From: Clostridiales bacterium
Lineage (GTDB): Bacteria > Bacillota > Clostridia > Oscillospirales > Oscillospiraceae
DNA: 64,000 bases
Assembly: GCA_022772525.1 (NCBI GenBank)
Contig: JALFAD010000080.1
Location: 1 to 64,000, forward strand
Direction: 5' to 3'
The notes under the pieces are model-generated. The model had not been told where the DNA came from. It saw nothing but the letters and a program-made list of their open reading frames with translations, and did no database searches. Position 1 is the stretch's first letter; every line of letters starts with the position of its first letter. Of the stretch, positions 38,510 to 47,664 are shown in pieces. A program made the translations under genes and the position numbers.

Positions 38510-39380
38510 AAGCTGTCACCCGGCAGTGAACTTTCTGTTCTTTGCTGCCGTTCTGTATGGGAGCGTCAGCTTTCGGCATCCGGTGTTTTTGGCAATCTCC
38601 TGCCTCTGTGCCTTTGCGTACAGCGTGAAGCGAAATGGAAAAGGGGCGGTGGCATTCAATTTATGCCTGCTGCCGCTGGTTTTCTGCTTTGCCCTGTACT
38701 ACAGCAGCTACCATCACTTTGGTGTGACGGTACTAAAGCAGAATTTCATCGGCAACAATCTGACGGTGGAGAGCTTCGTTTACGGTCTGGTGATAGGGCT
38801 GCGGGGGGCGACCGTTTGCATGTGGCTGAGCTGCCTGAACCGTATCGTGTCCAGCGACAAGGTGGTGTATCTGTTCGGAAAGGTCAGCCCCCTGCTGTCG
38901 CTGTTCCTGACAATCCTGCTGCGCATGGTTCCCAGAGTAAAGCAGGAGGCACAGCGAATTGATCTGGCGCAAAAAGGAATCGGACGGGGCAGCAATCAGG
39001 GAAATCTCTGGCAGCGTTTTATAAACTGCCTGCGAATCTTTTCCATGCTGATTACTTGGATGATCTCCGCCCTTGCGCTGGAAGCCGATTCTATGCGCAG
39101 CCGGGGCAGTTTACTCCGGGGGCGGACGGCGTTTTCTATTTATCGCTTTGATAACCGGGACAGAGCCTTTGTAATCGCCTTGTTTTCCTGTATCACATTG
39201 ACCGCCATGGGCGTGATTCTGGGGGCAACGGAAATGTTTTATAATCCTAGAATCATATGGAAACCGATGGACGCTAGAAACAGTGCAACCGCCATTGGCT
39301 ATACTGTGCTGTGCCTGCTGCCCATGGGGCTGGAACTATGGACGGAGTATCGGTTCCGAAAGGCGAGGTGTGAATCTTGA
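38499..39380 (+). CDS. ECF transporter T component (EcfT-like 2)
   Basis: LRMVPRVKQEAQRIDLAQKGIGRG and ALEADSMRSRGS; paralogous to 35293-36174. Confidence 0.85.
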   Translation: MGFESCHPAVNFLFFAAVLYGSVSFRHPVFLAISCLCAFAYSVKRNGKGAVAFNLCLLPLVFCFALYYSSYHHFGVTVLKQNFIGNNLTVESFVYGLVIGLRGATVCMWLSCLNRIVSSDKVVYLFGKVSPLLSLFLTILLRMVPRVKQEAQRIDLAQKGIGRGSNQGNLWQRFINCLRIFSMLITWMISALALEADSMRSRGSLLRGRTAFSIYRFDNRDRAFVIALFSCITLTAMGVILGATEMFYNPRIIWKPMDARNSATAIGYTVLCLLPMGLELWTEYRFRKARCES

Positions 39381-40144
39381 ACAAAGACAAAATCTACATA
39401 TCCACGACAGCTTCCGACGCGGCGGAGGTTGCGCGCCGGTGGGGATTGGGAATCGAAATTTCGGAATATTGTACCGCGTGGAACATGGATGACGAATTTG
39501 CGGAAACGGATGTGCTGGTTCGCAAGAAATTGGAGGGCATTTCCCGCCGGGTACTGCACGCACCCTTTAATGAGCTGTTTCCCTGTGCGATTGACCGAAA
39601 GGCAAGATTATTGGCAGCAGAGCGTTACCGGCAGGCAATAGAGCTGGCCAAAAACTATGGCGCAGAAAAAGTCATTATTCATGGCGGATACAATGGATGG
39701 ATGTATTATCCGGAATGGTATATTGAACAGAGCATCTTGTTTTGGAAGCAATTTCTGAAAGAAGATCCAGGCGTGGAAATTGTGCTGGAAAATGTATTGG
39801 AAGAAGATCCTGCATGGCTTCTGGATATCATCAGAAGCGTGGTGAATCCACACCTGCGATTGTGTCTGGATGTGGGTCATGTGAATGCTTACTCAAAAGT
39901 GCCAGTCATGCAATGGCTGGATATTTGCGGTAGCGATATCGGTCATTTTCATATTCACAACAACGACGGAAGCTGGGATACCCATAGCTCTTTGAATCAG
40001 GGTAACATCCCCATAAAGGAACTGCTTCAAAAGGCTGAGATCCTTTGCCCCGAAGCGACAGTGACACTGGAACTTATGGAGGCGGAAGAATCTGTGAATT
40101 GGCTTCGTGGAAGCAACCTGATGAGATGGGAAAGCACAGGATAA
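39377..40144 (+). CDS. Sugar-phosphate isomerase/AP endonuclease-2-like TIM-barrel protein
   Basis: VLENVLEEDPAWLLDIIRSVVNPHLRLCLDVGHVNAYS; DIGHFHIHNNDGSWDTH; overlaps the EcfT2 stop. Confidence 0.8.
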   Translation: MNKDKIYISTTASDAAEVARRWGLGIEISEYCTAWNMDDEFAETDVLVRKKLEGISRRVLHAPFNELFPCAIDRKARLLAAERYRQAIELAKNYGAEKVIIHGGYNGWMYYPEWYIEQSILFWKQFLKEDPGVEIVLENVLEEDPAWLLDIIRSVVNPHLRLCLDVGHVNAYSKVPVMQWLDICGSDIGHFHIHNNDGSWDTHSSLNQGNIPIKELLQKAEILCPEATVTLELMEAEESVNWLRGSNLMRWESTG

Positions 40145-40303
40145 ATACTTGTTTTTGTTCCCTTCTCTGGCATGGTGTAAAGTGGCATTGCAGCATGCTT
40201 TGCGATGCTTAAGATAGGTTCCATCTTGAGAATTATTTCCATAAATGACCAACGGTAATAGGGTGCGGGCAGCAAAACCGCTGCTTGCACCCTTAAATTT
40301 TGC

Positions 40304-40366
40304 GACACCGTTCTACAAAATTCGTCAACAAATTATGGCGGATTTTGCAGAGCGGTGTCTTTTTTG
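40304..40366 (+). terminator. Terminator of the corrinoid operon
   Basis: GACACCGTTCTACAAAAT / ATTTTGCAGAGCGGTGTC then TTTTTT. Confidence 0.7.
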
Positions 40367-40518
40367 TTGCGAAAAAACACCACAGTATTGCATAAATAGC
40401 ATTCTTTTTTCCGATTTCTCCCCTTTACACAAAAACATAGCACCAGTTTTGGTTAGAATTCGCGGTCCTCCTTCTGAGATTTGACATTTACTCAAATCTA
40501 CATTTGGAGGTCTGCAAA

Positions 40519-40950
40519 ATGGCAGAGAAGGAGAAGTACATAATCAAAGTGGAAGGGAAACTGGTGGAGGTCACGCCAGAGGTTTACTACGCCTATTTCC
40601 GCATGGAACGGCAGGAGCGTGGGCAGGAGGAAAAGAAGCAGCAACATGACGTATTTTCCTATGACGCTCTGGATAATGGTGAAACAGTGGGAATTGAAGC
40701 TGTGCCGGATTTGACTAGCCCAAGTATGGAGGAGAGAGCTGTGACCCGGGAAATCTGTGAGAAGCTTCATCGTGCTGTGGATGCCTTACCAAGGGCGGAA
40801 AGGGAGCTGATTCAGGCAATCTACTTTGACGGCTTTACAGAAAAGGAATATGCGGTTTCCTCTGGTTTAAGTCAACAAGGAGTCAGTTACAGGCTTAGAA
40901 AAATACTGTCGAAACTTAGAAATTTTATGGACTTTATAGGAAGTTTTTGA
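40519..40950 (+). CDS. Sigma-70-like factor (region 4)
   Basis: DALPRAERELIQAIYFDGFTEKEYAVSSGLSQQGVSYRLRKILSKLR. Confidence 0.75.
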   Translation: MAEKEKYIIKVEGKLVEVTPEVYYAYFRMERQERGQEEKKQQHDVFSYDALDNGETVGIEAVPDLTSPSMEERAVTREICEKLHRAVDALPRAERELIQAIYFDGFTEKEYAVSSGLSQQGVSYRLRKILSKLRNFMDFIGSF

Positions 40951-41468
40951 ACTTTTCTTGTGTGAATATGGCTGAACACGGATAAGTAGTGAGGGGCTTT
41001 TTTGAGCAATCAAAGCAAGCCCGTCCTGAACCTTCTCAAGTACATATCCAGAAGCGGAAATACATCCGCTGGTGTGCCATGTAGAGACAGAGAATTGGCA
41101 AGCGACATTGGAAAACGCGCGATGACCCACCTGTGCAGAGAAATCTGCATCAATGCGGCAAGGAAGGTGGTTAGCGGATCCGTTCGTCCAGAAAGCAGAT
41201 CGTGGCCGATCTGTCTTGCGATGACAGCACCAGCGTTGGTACTCCTGCCCAGCCACAGCTACACGCAATGGGGGCAGCTCGGAGAGATCCTCGGAGGGGT
41301 GCAATTCCCGTGACGCGCAGCCAAGCGCGGTTTCCGTTTCTGCCCTAGCCTGGGGAAGTAGTGTCAGGAATACAGGCAATCATTCGTTCAAAATCAAATT
41401 TCAGAAGGGAGCCGCCCTGCTGTGCCAAAATGGATGCAGCAGGGCGGCTTTTCATATAGGAGAACAAA

Positions 41469-41612
41469 ATGAATGCCAATGTAAATTACTGCGGTGTTAT
41501 CATCCTGCTGCGCAAACTGGTGGCATCAGGATACTGCACGAAAAAGGAAGCGGGCAGAATTGCTGCCCGGATCGCAAAACAGACCGGTGCGGACATTATT
41601 CTTTCGATATAA
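41469..41612 (+). CDS. Small protein preceding recombinases (47 aa)
   Basis: MNANVNYCGVIILLRKLVASGYCTKKEAGRIAARIAKQTGADIILSI; not in the supplied ORF track. Confidence 0.55.
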   Translation: MNANVNYCGVIILLRKLVASGYCTKKEAGRIAARIAKQTGADIILSI

Positions 41613-41685
41613 ATATATTCAATTCCCACTAGCTATTCCACGAAAGGTGTGGTAATGTGTGTTGCTAATAAGAGGAGGTGAAGTG

Positions 41686-43260
41686 ATGGCAACGGCAAGG
41701 GATAACCTGGCAAGAAAACAGATTTACATACCGGCAACCCAACCGGAGGAAGGAATTGTCTTGCGTGTTGCCGCCTACTGCCGTGTCAGTACCGATTCGG
41801 ACGATCAGCTGAACAGCTTTGCCGCCCAAAATACCCACTATAACAATCTCATCAAATCCCATGACAGGTGGGAATTGGTGGATATCTATGCTGACGAAGG
41901 TATCACCGGTACGTCCGCGAAAAAACGGGGAGACTTCCAGCGGATGCTGGAGGACTGCCGCAAGGGAAAGGTCGATAAGATCCTTGTGAAGTCCATCTCC
42001 CGGTTCGCCAGAAATACAAAGGACTGTCTGGAGGCGGTCCGGGAGCTGCGGACATTGGGAATCAGCATCTTCTTTGAGGAGCATAACATCGATACCAGGA
42101 TGGTATCCAGCGAGATGCTGACCTCCGTAATTGCCGCATGTGCCCAGGCAGAGAGTGAATCCATTTCCCAGAATATGAAGTGGAGCATCCAGAAGAAGAT
42201 GCAAAACGGTACCTATGTAGCTTCCAGTGTACCATTTGGATTCCGTAGGATAAATGGAAACCTTGTGGTTGAAGAATCAGAGGCCAGATATGTAAGATAC
42301 GCATTCAGCAATTATCTGGCAGGGAAAAGTACAACCGATATTGCAAAAGAGTTTACCGCTCAGAGTGTAGCAGATCCTGCGCTGGGCAGTAGGAAATGGT
42401 CCTTTCAGGCCATTGTGGAAATGCTGAAGAATGAAAAATATATTGGGGATGCGATGTACCAAAAGACATATATGACGGACTCTCTCCCAAGGCAATGTCT
42501 GCGGAACAGGGGAGAGCGGGATCGGTATTACGCATCCGACACCCATCTGGGGATTATTGACCGCCAGTCATATGATTCCGTCCAGTATTTGCTTCAGCAA
42601 AGAAGCGAAAAGCATGTTCCGCATACAGTGAATACCTCCCCCTTAGGCGGCAGATTTATCTGCGGCAAGTGCGGCGCGGGCTTCCGAAGGAAGCAGAACA
42701 ATGGGAACGCCGTCTTTTCCTGCATGTCCCATGTACAAGACTTGAGTTCCTGCGATATGCCACCGATTCCGGAGAATGCTGTCATGCAGACATTCCTTCG
42801 GCTGTACGATAACCTCAAGCATGGGGAAATCCTACAGTTCACGCAGAAAATCCTGTCCACGATCCGCAGCCGAAAGATGCTGTGGAGTACAGACATTGTG
42901 GAATTGAATCAAAAGATATCGGACATATCCAGTCAGAGTCACAAATTGTCCACGCTGAACCGGCGGGGCATGGTTGACCCTGATATTTTTATAGCTAAGA
43001 CTAATCAGCTGGCAGAGCAGCTTCGCAACGCCAAGCAGCAGAAAGAACAATTCATGCGGCAGGAGGATCGCAGCATCCTCGACAGTACCGAGCAGCTGTT
43101 GGAAACCGTGGAGGCCGGACCGGAAGTGCTGGAAGCCTTCGATGAGGAGCTGTTCTACGAGCTGATTGACAAAATCATTGTGGAGAGCAATGTAAGAATT
43201 CGGTTCCGGCTGAAGAACGGGCTGGAGCTGCCGGAGACAATAGAAAGGATGGTGCGGTAA
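41686..43260 (+). CDS. Large serine recombinase 1
   Basis: VAAYCRVSTDSDDQLNSFAAQ; GITGTSAKKRGDFQRMLEDCRKGKVDKILVKSISRFARNTKD; Cys motif CGKCGAGF. Confidence 0.93.
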   Translation: MATARDNLARKQIYIPATQPEEGIVLRVAAYCRVSTDSDDQLNSFAAQNTHYNNLIKSHDRWELVDIYADEGITGTSAKKRGDFQRMLEDCRKGKVDKILVKSISRFARNTKDCLEAVRELRTLGISIFFEEHNIDTRMVSSEMLTSVIAACAQAESESISQNMKWSIQKKMQNGTYVASSVPFGFRRINGNLVVEESEARYVRYAFSNYLAGKSTTDIAKEFTAQSVADPALGSRKWSFQAIVEMLKNEKYIGDAMYQKTYMTDSLPRQCLRNRGERDRYYASDTHLGIIDRQSYDSVQYLLQQRSEKHVPHTVNTSPLGGRFICGKCGAGFRRKQNNGNAVFSCMSHVQDLSSCDMPPIPENAVMQTFLRLYDNLKHGEILQFTQKILSTIRSRKMLWSTDIVELNQKISDISSQSHKLSTLNRRGMVDPDIFIAKTNQLAEQLRNAKQQKEQFMRQEDRSILDSTEQLLETVEAGPEVLEAFDEELFYELIDKIIVESNVRIRFRLKNGLELPETIERMVR

Positions 43261-44010
43261 ATGGGATCCAATCGGGCATTGCCATTCGGCTATAAAATGG
43301 AATTCGGCAGGATTGTGCTCTTCCCGGAGGAAGCTGGCTGGGTTACATACCTGTTCGACCAGTACCTTCTGGGGGCTTCCTATAAGGGGCTGTCAGACGA
43401 GATGAACGGGTACGGTGTTCACTATGACGGCGAGAAACCTTGGAACAAAAATATGATAGCCCGGATTTTGCAGGACTGCCGATACACCAGCGAAGGTGGG
43501 TTCCCGAGGATTATTGACCCTGTTGTATTTCAAAGCTCTGAGGAAAAGCGCAGGAAGAAAGCCACTGCCCCGGAAAAAACAGAGGTACAGAAAATCCTGC
43601 GGCGCAAATGCGGCTGTCGAATCACAGCACACATAGAGCGTGAGGTTCTGTACCTGCTGAACCACCTTGCCGCCCACCCAGAGAAAATTGCAACGCCCAA
43701 TCCCACAAAATCCCCTCCCCCACGGCTGCAAGCGCTGAAATCCGAACTGGAGGAACTGATCAGCCAGCTTCCTGTGGATGAGGAGCGGGCTTGGGCGGTG
43801 CTGAAAGAGGCTGCGGCGGCGATGTATGAAGCCATGGACCCTCGAGAATACGAAACCCAACGCATGCGGCGGGTATTCCAAAGAGAGAAACAACGCTCCG
43901 AGCTGGATGCCAAGCTCATCGACGCGAGCATATCCGCGATCATGGTGGACAGCAATGGAAATGTTAAAATCCGGCTGAAAAATGATCAAACAATTGAAAG
44001 AGGTGAGTAA
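43261..44010 (+). CDS. Recombinase-domain protein lacking the catalytic resolvase domain
   Basis: NRALPFGYKMEFGRIVLFPEEAGWVTYLFDQYLLGASYKGLSDEMN; abuts the stop of recombinase 1 (TAAATG). Confidence 0.8.
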   Translation: MGSNRALPFGYKMEFGRIVLFPEEAGWVTYLFDQYLLGASYKGLSDEMNGYGVHYDGEKPWNKNMIARILQDCRYTSEGGFPRIIDPVVFQSSEEKRRKKATAPEKTEVQKILRRKCGCRITAHIEREVLYLLNHLAAHPEKIATPNPTKSPPPRLQALKSELEELISQLPVDEERAWAVLKEAAAAMYEAMDPREYETQRMRRVFQREKQRSELDAKLIDASISAIMVDSNGNVKIRLKNDQTIERGE

Positions 44011-45625
44011 GTTGAGTGATTCCAAGAGAATCGTTACCTTGATTCCCGCAAAGCCATTGGCAGAACGGCAGGCGCTGAAGCGGCAGCTTCGGGTTGCCGC
44101 CTACTGCCGGGTTTCTACGGAAGAGGAAGAACAGCAGTCCAGCTACGAAGCGCAATGCACCTACTACACAGACAAAATCATGACCAACCCCGAGTGGACG
44201 ATGGCTGGCATTTTTGCCGACGAGGGCATCACAGGCACTTCCACCAAAAAAAGGGATGATTTCAACCGTATGATCCGCAGGTGCAAAGCCAAAAAGATCG
44301 ACCTGATTCTGACCAAGTCCATCTCCCGATTCGCCCGGAATACGCTGGACACCATCAACTATACCCGGATGCTCCGGGCCATGGGGATCGGCGTGATTTT
44401 TGAGAAAGAGAACATCAACACCCTGGACATGGACAGCGAGATGCTGATCACCATGCTGGGCGCCTTTGCCCAGGCGGAAAGTGAGTCCATCTCCCGAAAT
44501 GTGGCCTGGGGCAAGCGTCAGGCGATCCGTGAGGGCAAAGTTCATGTGAATTTCAAACGGCTATACGGTTATTTCCTGCAAGAAGATGGTACCCCCGGCA
44601 TTGAACCGGAAAAGGGCGAGGTTGTCAGGCGCATATTTGACCAGTACCGCAAGGGAGACAGCCTGCGGATGATTCGGGATCAGCTGATCGCGGATGGGAT
44701 TCCCGGCCCTACAGAGGGACGGCAGTGGCAGATATCCACGATCAAAGGCATCCTCACCAATGAAAAATACTGCGGCGATGCGCTGGGCCAGAAAACCTTC
44801 AAGGAGAACCTGATCGGCGGAAAGACTGTGAAGAACACCGGGCAGCTGCCTCAGGTCCTGGTTCAGAACAATCACCCCGGAATCGTAAGCCGGGATGTCT
44901 TCTATACGGTGCAAGAGGAAATGAAACGCCGCACCGCGGCAAAAAGCCCCTCGGTCAAGGCATCCACAGGAAGAACCAGCTACACCAGCAAATACGCCCT
45001 TTCGGAGCGGCTTGTGTGCGGGGAATGCGGCACCCTGTACCGAAGGTGTACATGGAATATCAGAGGGAAACGGCGGATTGTCTGGCGCTGTGTCAGCCGG
45101 CTGGATTATGGAAAAAAATACTGCCATGACTCACCTACCATGGAGGAAGCCCCTTTACAGGCGGCAATCATGGCGGCGATCAATACCCGCATGCCTCCCA
45201 AGACGGATGCGGTAGCACAGATTGCGGATTCCATCCTGCAGGAGACGGTACCCTCAACTGACAGCACAATGACCCTCAGTGAGGTAAAGCGAAGGATTGA
45301 GGGGCTGACGGCGGAATTTGAGCAGCTTCTGGAACAGGATGCGGATAGCGATGCTGCCGACAGGCGGTTCGCGGAAATCGCCAAGGAGATGGCAGAACTG
45401 AAACGTCAGCAGGAGCGTATCGCTTCCCAGCTCCGCAATAACGAAGCAGCACAGGAGCATGTGCGTAAGATAGAGGCTGTGCTGGATCAGGAAGATCACC
45501 ACTTAACCGAATGGGATGAAGAAATGATCCGGCAGCTTGTACATACAGTAAAAGTGATTTCCGCAGATCATATCAGGGTGTACCTGAATGACGGTACAGA
45601 GATTGACCAGGAGGTCAGCCCTTGA
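43982..45625 (+). CDS. Large serine recombinase 2
   Basis: VAAYCRVSTEEEEQQSSYEAQ; SISRFARNTLDTINYTR; zinc-ribbon CGECGTLYRRCTW. Confidence 0.93.
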   Translation: MIKQLKEVSKLSDSKRIVTLIPAKPLAERQALKRQLRVAAYCRVSTEEEEQQSSYEAQCTYYTDKIMTNPEWTMAGIFADEGITGTSTKKRDDFNRMIRRCKAKKIDLILTKSISRFARNTLDTINYTRMLRAMGIGVIFEKENINTLDMDSEMLITMLGAFAQAESESISRNVAWGKRQAIREGKVHVNFKRLYGYFLQEDGTPGIEPEKGEVVRRIFDQYRKGDSLRMIRDQLIADGIPGPTEGRQWQISTIKGILTNEKYCGDALGQKTFKENLIGGKTVKNTGQLPQVLVQNNHPGIVSRDVFYTVQEEMKRRTAAKSPSVKASTGRTSYTSKYALSERLVCGECGTLYRRCTWNIRGKRRIVWRCVSRLDYGKKYCHDSPTMEEAPLQAAIMAAINTRMPPKTDAVAQIADSILQETVPSTDSTMTLSEVKRRIEGLTAEFEQLLEQDADSDAADRRFAEIAKEMAELKRQQERIASQLRNNEAAQEHVRKIEAVLDQEDHHLTEWDEEMIRQLVHTVKVISADHIRVYLNDGTEIDQEVSP

Positions 45626-45686
45626 CAGAAGGCGGAATCGTGGTATAATGAACATAGAAAAGGGCGTTGCCGATAGACGGTTAGCC

Positions 45687-45750
45687 CCCTAGTATAGCGA
45701 TGAAGTAAACCGCACTAGTTGGGACTTGGGGCGGTTTACTTCTTTTTTAT
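45687..45750. terminator. Inverted repeat overlapping the 3' end of the small minus-strand ORF
   Basis: GAAGTAAACCGC ... GCGGTTTACTTC followed by TTTTTT. Confidence 0.65.
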
Positions 45751-45828
45751 GATCGTAATGATCAAACCGGCAAAGGAAATGAGTACCAGTAAGAGCTGAA
45801 ACAGTTCTTCATATGTAACCACATTCAC
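45736..45828 (-). CDS. Putative holin-like / type I toxin peptide (30 aa)
   Basis: VNVVTYEELFQLLLVLISFAGLIITIIKKK, single TM with Lys-rich tail; GTG start; not in ORF track. Confidence 0.55.
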   Translation of the reverse strand: MNVVTYEELFQLLLVLISFAGLIITIIKKK

Positions 45829-46049
45829 ATTACCACCCCCTTCCGGTTAGGACAGGGGGCAAAGAAGGATCACCCCCTGCAAGAGGGGGATAACCGCCTA
45901 CGCGTCTGGCAGCGCCCGGTTCCGAAAGGAACCATGCTTATCCTATCAGATGACAGGATTCTTGTCAAAACATATTTTCGACAAGCCAACTGCTCGTGCG
46001 GTTGGCATTTTTGTTTTGGAGGTGCATTTTCAATACAAATGAATTAACC

Positions 46050-46766
46050 ATGGGCAGCTTATTCGACGGGATCGGCGGCTTTCCTCTGGCGGCGCAGCGG
46101 TACGGTATCCGCCCCATGTGGGCCAGTGAGATTGAGCCTTTTCCCGTGGATGTTACGAAGCTGCGGCTCCCCGGCATGATTCATGTGGGGGACATTACGA
46201 AACTGAATGGCGCGGATTTGCCCCCGGTGGATGTGATCACCGGGGGTTCCCCCTGTCAGGATCTCTCGGTTGCTGGAGCGAGAGCCGGGCTTGCCGGTTC
46301 CCGTTCCGGGCTTTTTATGGAGCAAACCAGAATTGTAAAGGAGATGAGACATGCAGATTTACAGCGAGGAAGATCAGATGTGCTTGTACGACCCCGGTTT
46401 ATGGTGTGGGAAAATGTCCCCGGAGCTTTCTCCAGTGGGGAACCGAAGGGGGAGGACTTCCGGATTGTCCTCGAAGAAATTATTCGAATTGTCTTCGATT
46501 CCGTATCAGTTCCTGGACCTGACACCGGGCGCTGGGAATCTGCTGGGTGTATTCTACTGGGAGATTCTTTCTCCCTGGCGTGGCGAGTCCTTGACGCTCA
46601 ATACTGGGGCGTCCCCCAGAGACGCCGTCGTATCTACCTTGTGGCAGATTTTGGAGGACAAACCGCACCCAAGATACTATTTAACCAGGAAAGCCTGCCG
46701 CGGGATTTTACGCCGATCCTCCGAACGGGACAAGCCCCTGCCGACGGCATTACGGAATGCCCTTGA
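46050..46766 (+). CDS. C5-cytosine methyltransferase, catalytic part (motifs I-VIII)
   Basis: MGSLFDGIGGFPLA (I), GGSPCQDLS (IV), VWENVPGAF (VI), QRRRRIYLVADFGG (VIII); motifs IX-X absent. Confidence 0.88.
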   Translation: MGSLFDGIGGFPLAAQRYGIRPMWASEIEPFPVDVTKLRLPGMIHVGDITKLNGADLPPVDVITGGSPCQDLSVAGARAGLAGSRSGLFMEQTRIVKEMRHADLQRGRSDVLVRPRFMVWENVPGAFSSGEPKGEDFRIVLEEIIRIVFDSVSVPGPDTGRWESAGCILLGDSFSLAWRVLDAQYWGVPQRRRRIYLVADFGGQTAPKILFNQESLPRDFTPILRTGQAPADGITECP

Positions 46767-47646
46767 GCGTCAGGCGGGTCTGCGGGAAGATGCTACCCTG
46801 ACAGAAGGGAAAACAGCCTTCGCCGCCAACCAGCGGGATGAGGTGCGGGACTTGCACGATGTAGCCGGGGCGTTGGGCGCTCAGCCGGGAATGAAGCAGC
46901 AGACCTTCATTGCGGAGAGTGCGCCTGTGCTGTGCCTGAACGATCAGGGCGGGCAGGTGATGAATTGTTCCGTGAATATCACCGGCACCCTTCGTGCTCA
47001 GGAGCGAGGGCATCAGCCGCTGGTGTATGAAAATCACGGCATTGATTCCCGATATACGGGTCCTCATGAAGTATCCCCCACAATCTCGGCACGCTGCGGG
47101 ACGGGCGGGAATAACGTCCCTTTGGTAGAGCAGGATGCTTCCATTTACTGCATCGTCGGCAATATCATCGACCGTCATCCGGAGAACGGCGGGAACGGCT
47201 GCGGCTATCAGGAGGATATCTCCTACACGCTGACAGCCATGGATCGCCACGCCATCTATAGCCGCCAGCGGGTGGACGTGTTCGCTGAGAATGAGATTGC
47301 CTGCACGGAAAGCGCCCGGCAGCATAAGGATGCCACGGATTTGGTGATGCAGCCCTATCAGGAAACGGTTGGCACACTGGTTCGCTCTGATCACAAGGGC
47401 ATCAGCAACCAGTATGTGAGCGATGACAAGTGCATCCTGGACAGTCCCAACCTGATTCGCCGCCTGACGCCCCTTGAGTGCGAGCGTTTGCAGGGTTTCC
47501 CGGATGGGTGGACAAACATCCCCGGGGCTTCGGATTCCGCCCGTTACAAAGCCCTGGGCAACAGTGTGGCCATCCCCTGCGTGGAGTACGTTATGCGGGG
47601 AATCGCAATCGTGCTGCAAAATGAACGCAGGAGCGCCGAAAGCTGA
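46351..47646 (+). CDS. Overlapping ORF carrying the C5-methyltransferase C-terminal part (motifs IX-X)
   Basis: RRLTPLECERLQGFPDGW and ARYKALGNSVAIPCVEYVMRGI; N-terminal ~138 codons overprint the catalytic ORF. Confidence 0.8.
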   Translation: MQIYSEEDQMCLYDPGLWCGKMSPELSPVGNRRGRTSGLSSKKLFELSSIPYQFLDLTPGAGNLLGVFYWEILSPWRGESLTLNTGASPRDAVVSTLWQILEDKPHPRYYLTRKACRGILRRSSERDKPLPTALRNALERQAGLREDATLTEGKTAFAANQRDEVRDLHDVAGALGAQPGMKQQTFIAESAPVLCLNDQGGQVMNCSVNITGTLRAQERGHQPLVYENHGIDSRYTGPHEVSPTISARCGTGGNNVPLVEQDASIYCIVGNIIDRHPENGGNGCGYQEDISYTLTAMDRHAIYSRQRVDVFAENEIACTESARQHKDATDLVMQPYQETVGTLVRSDHKGISNQYVSDDKCILDSPNLIRRLTPLECERLQGFPDGWTNIPGASDSARYKALGNSVAIPCVEYVMRGIAIVLQNERRSAES

Positions 47647-47664
47647 AACCGGCGCTCCTGTTGC

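Noticed and set aside
41002-41313. 103-aa ORF between the sigma factor and recombinases
   Set aside because: No recognisable motif; surrounding DNA looks like mobile-element noncoding or decayed sequence, so not called as a CDS.
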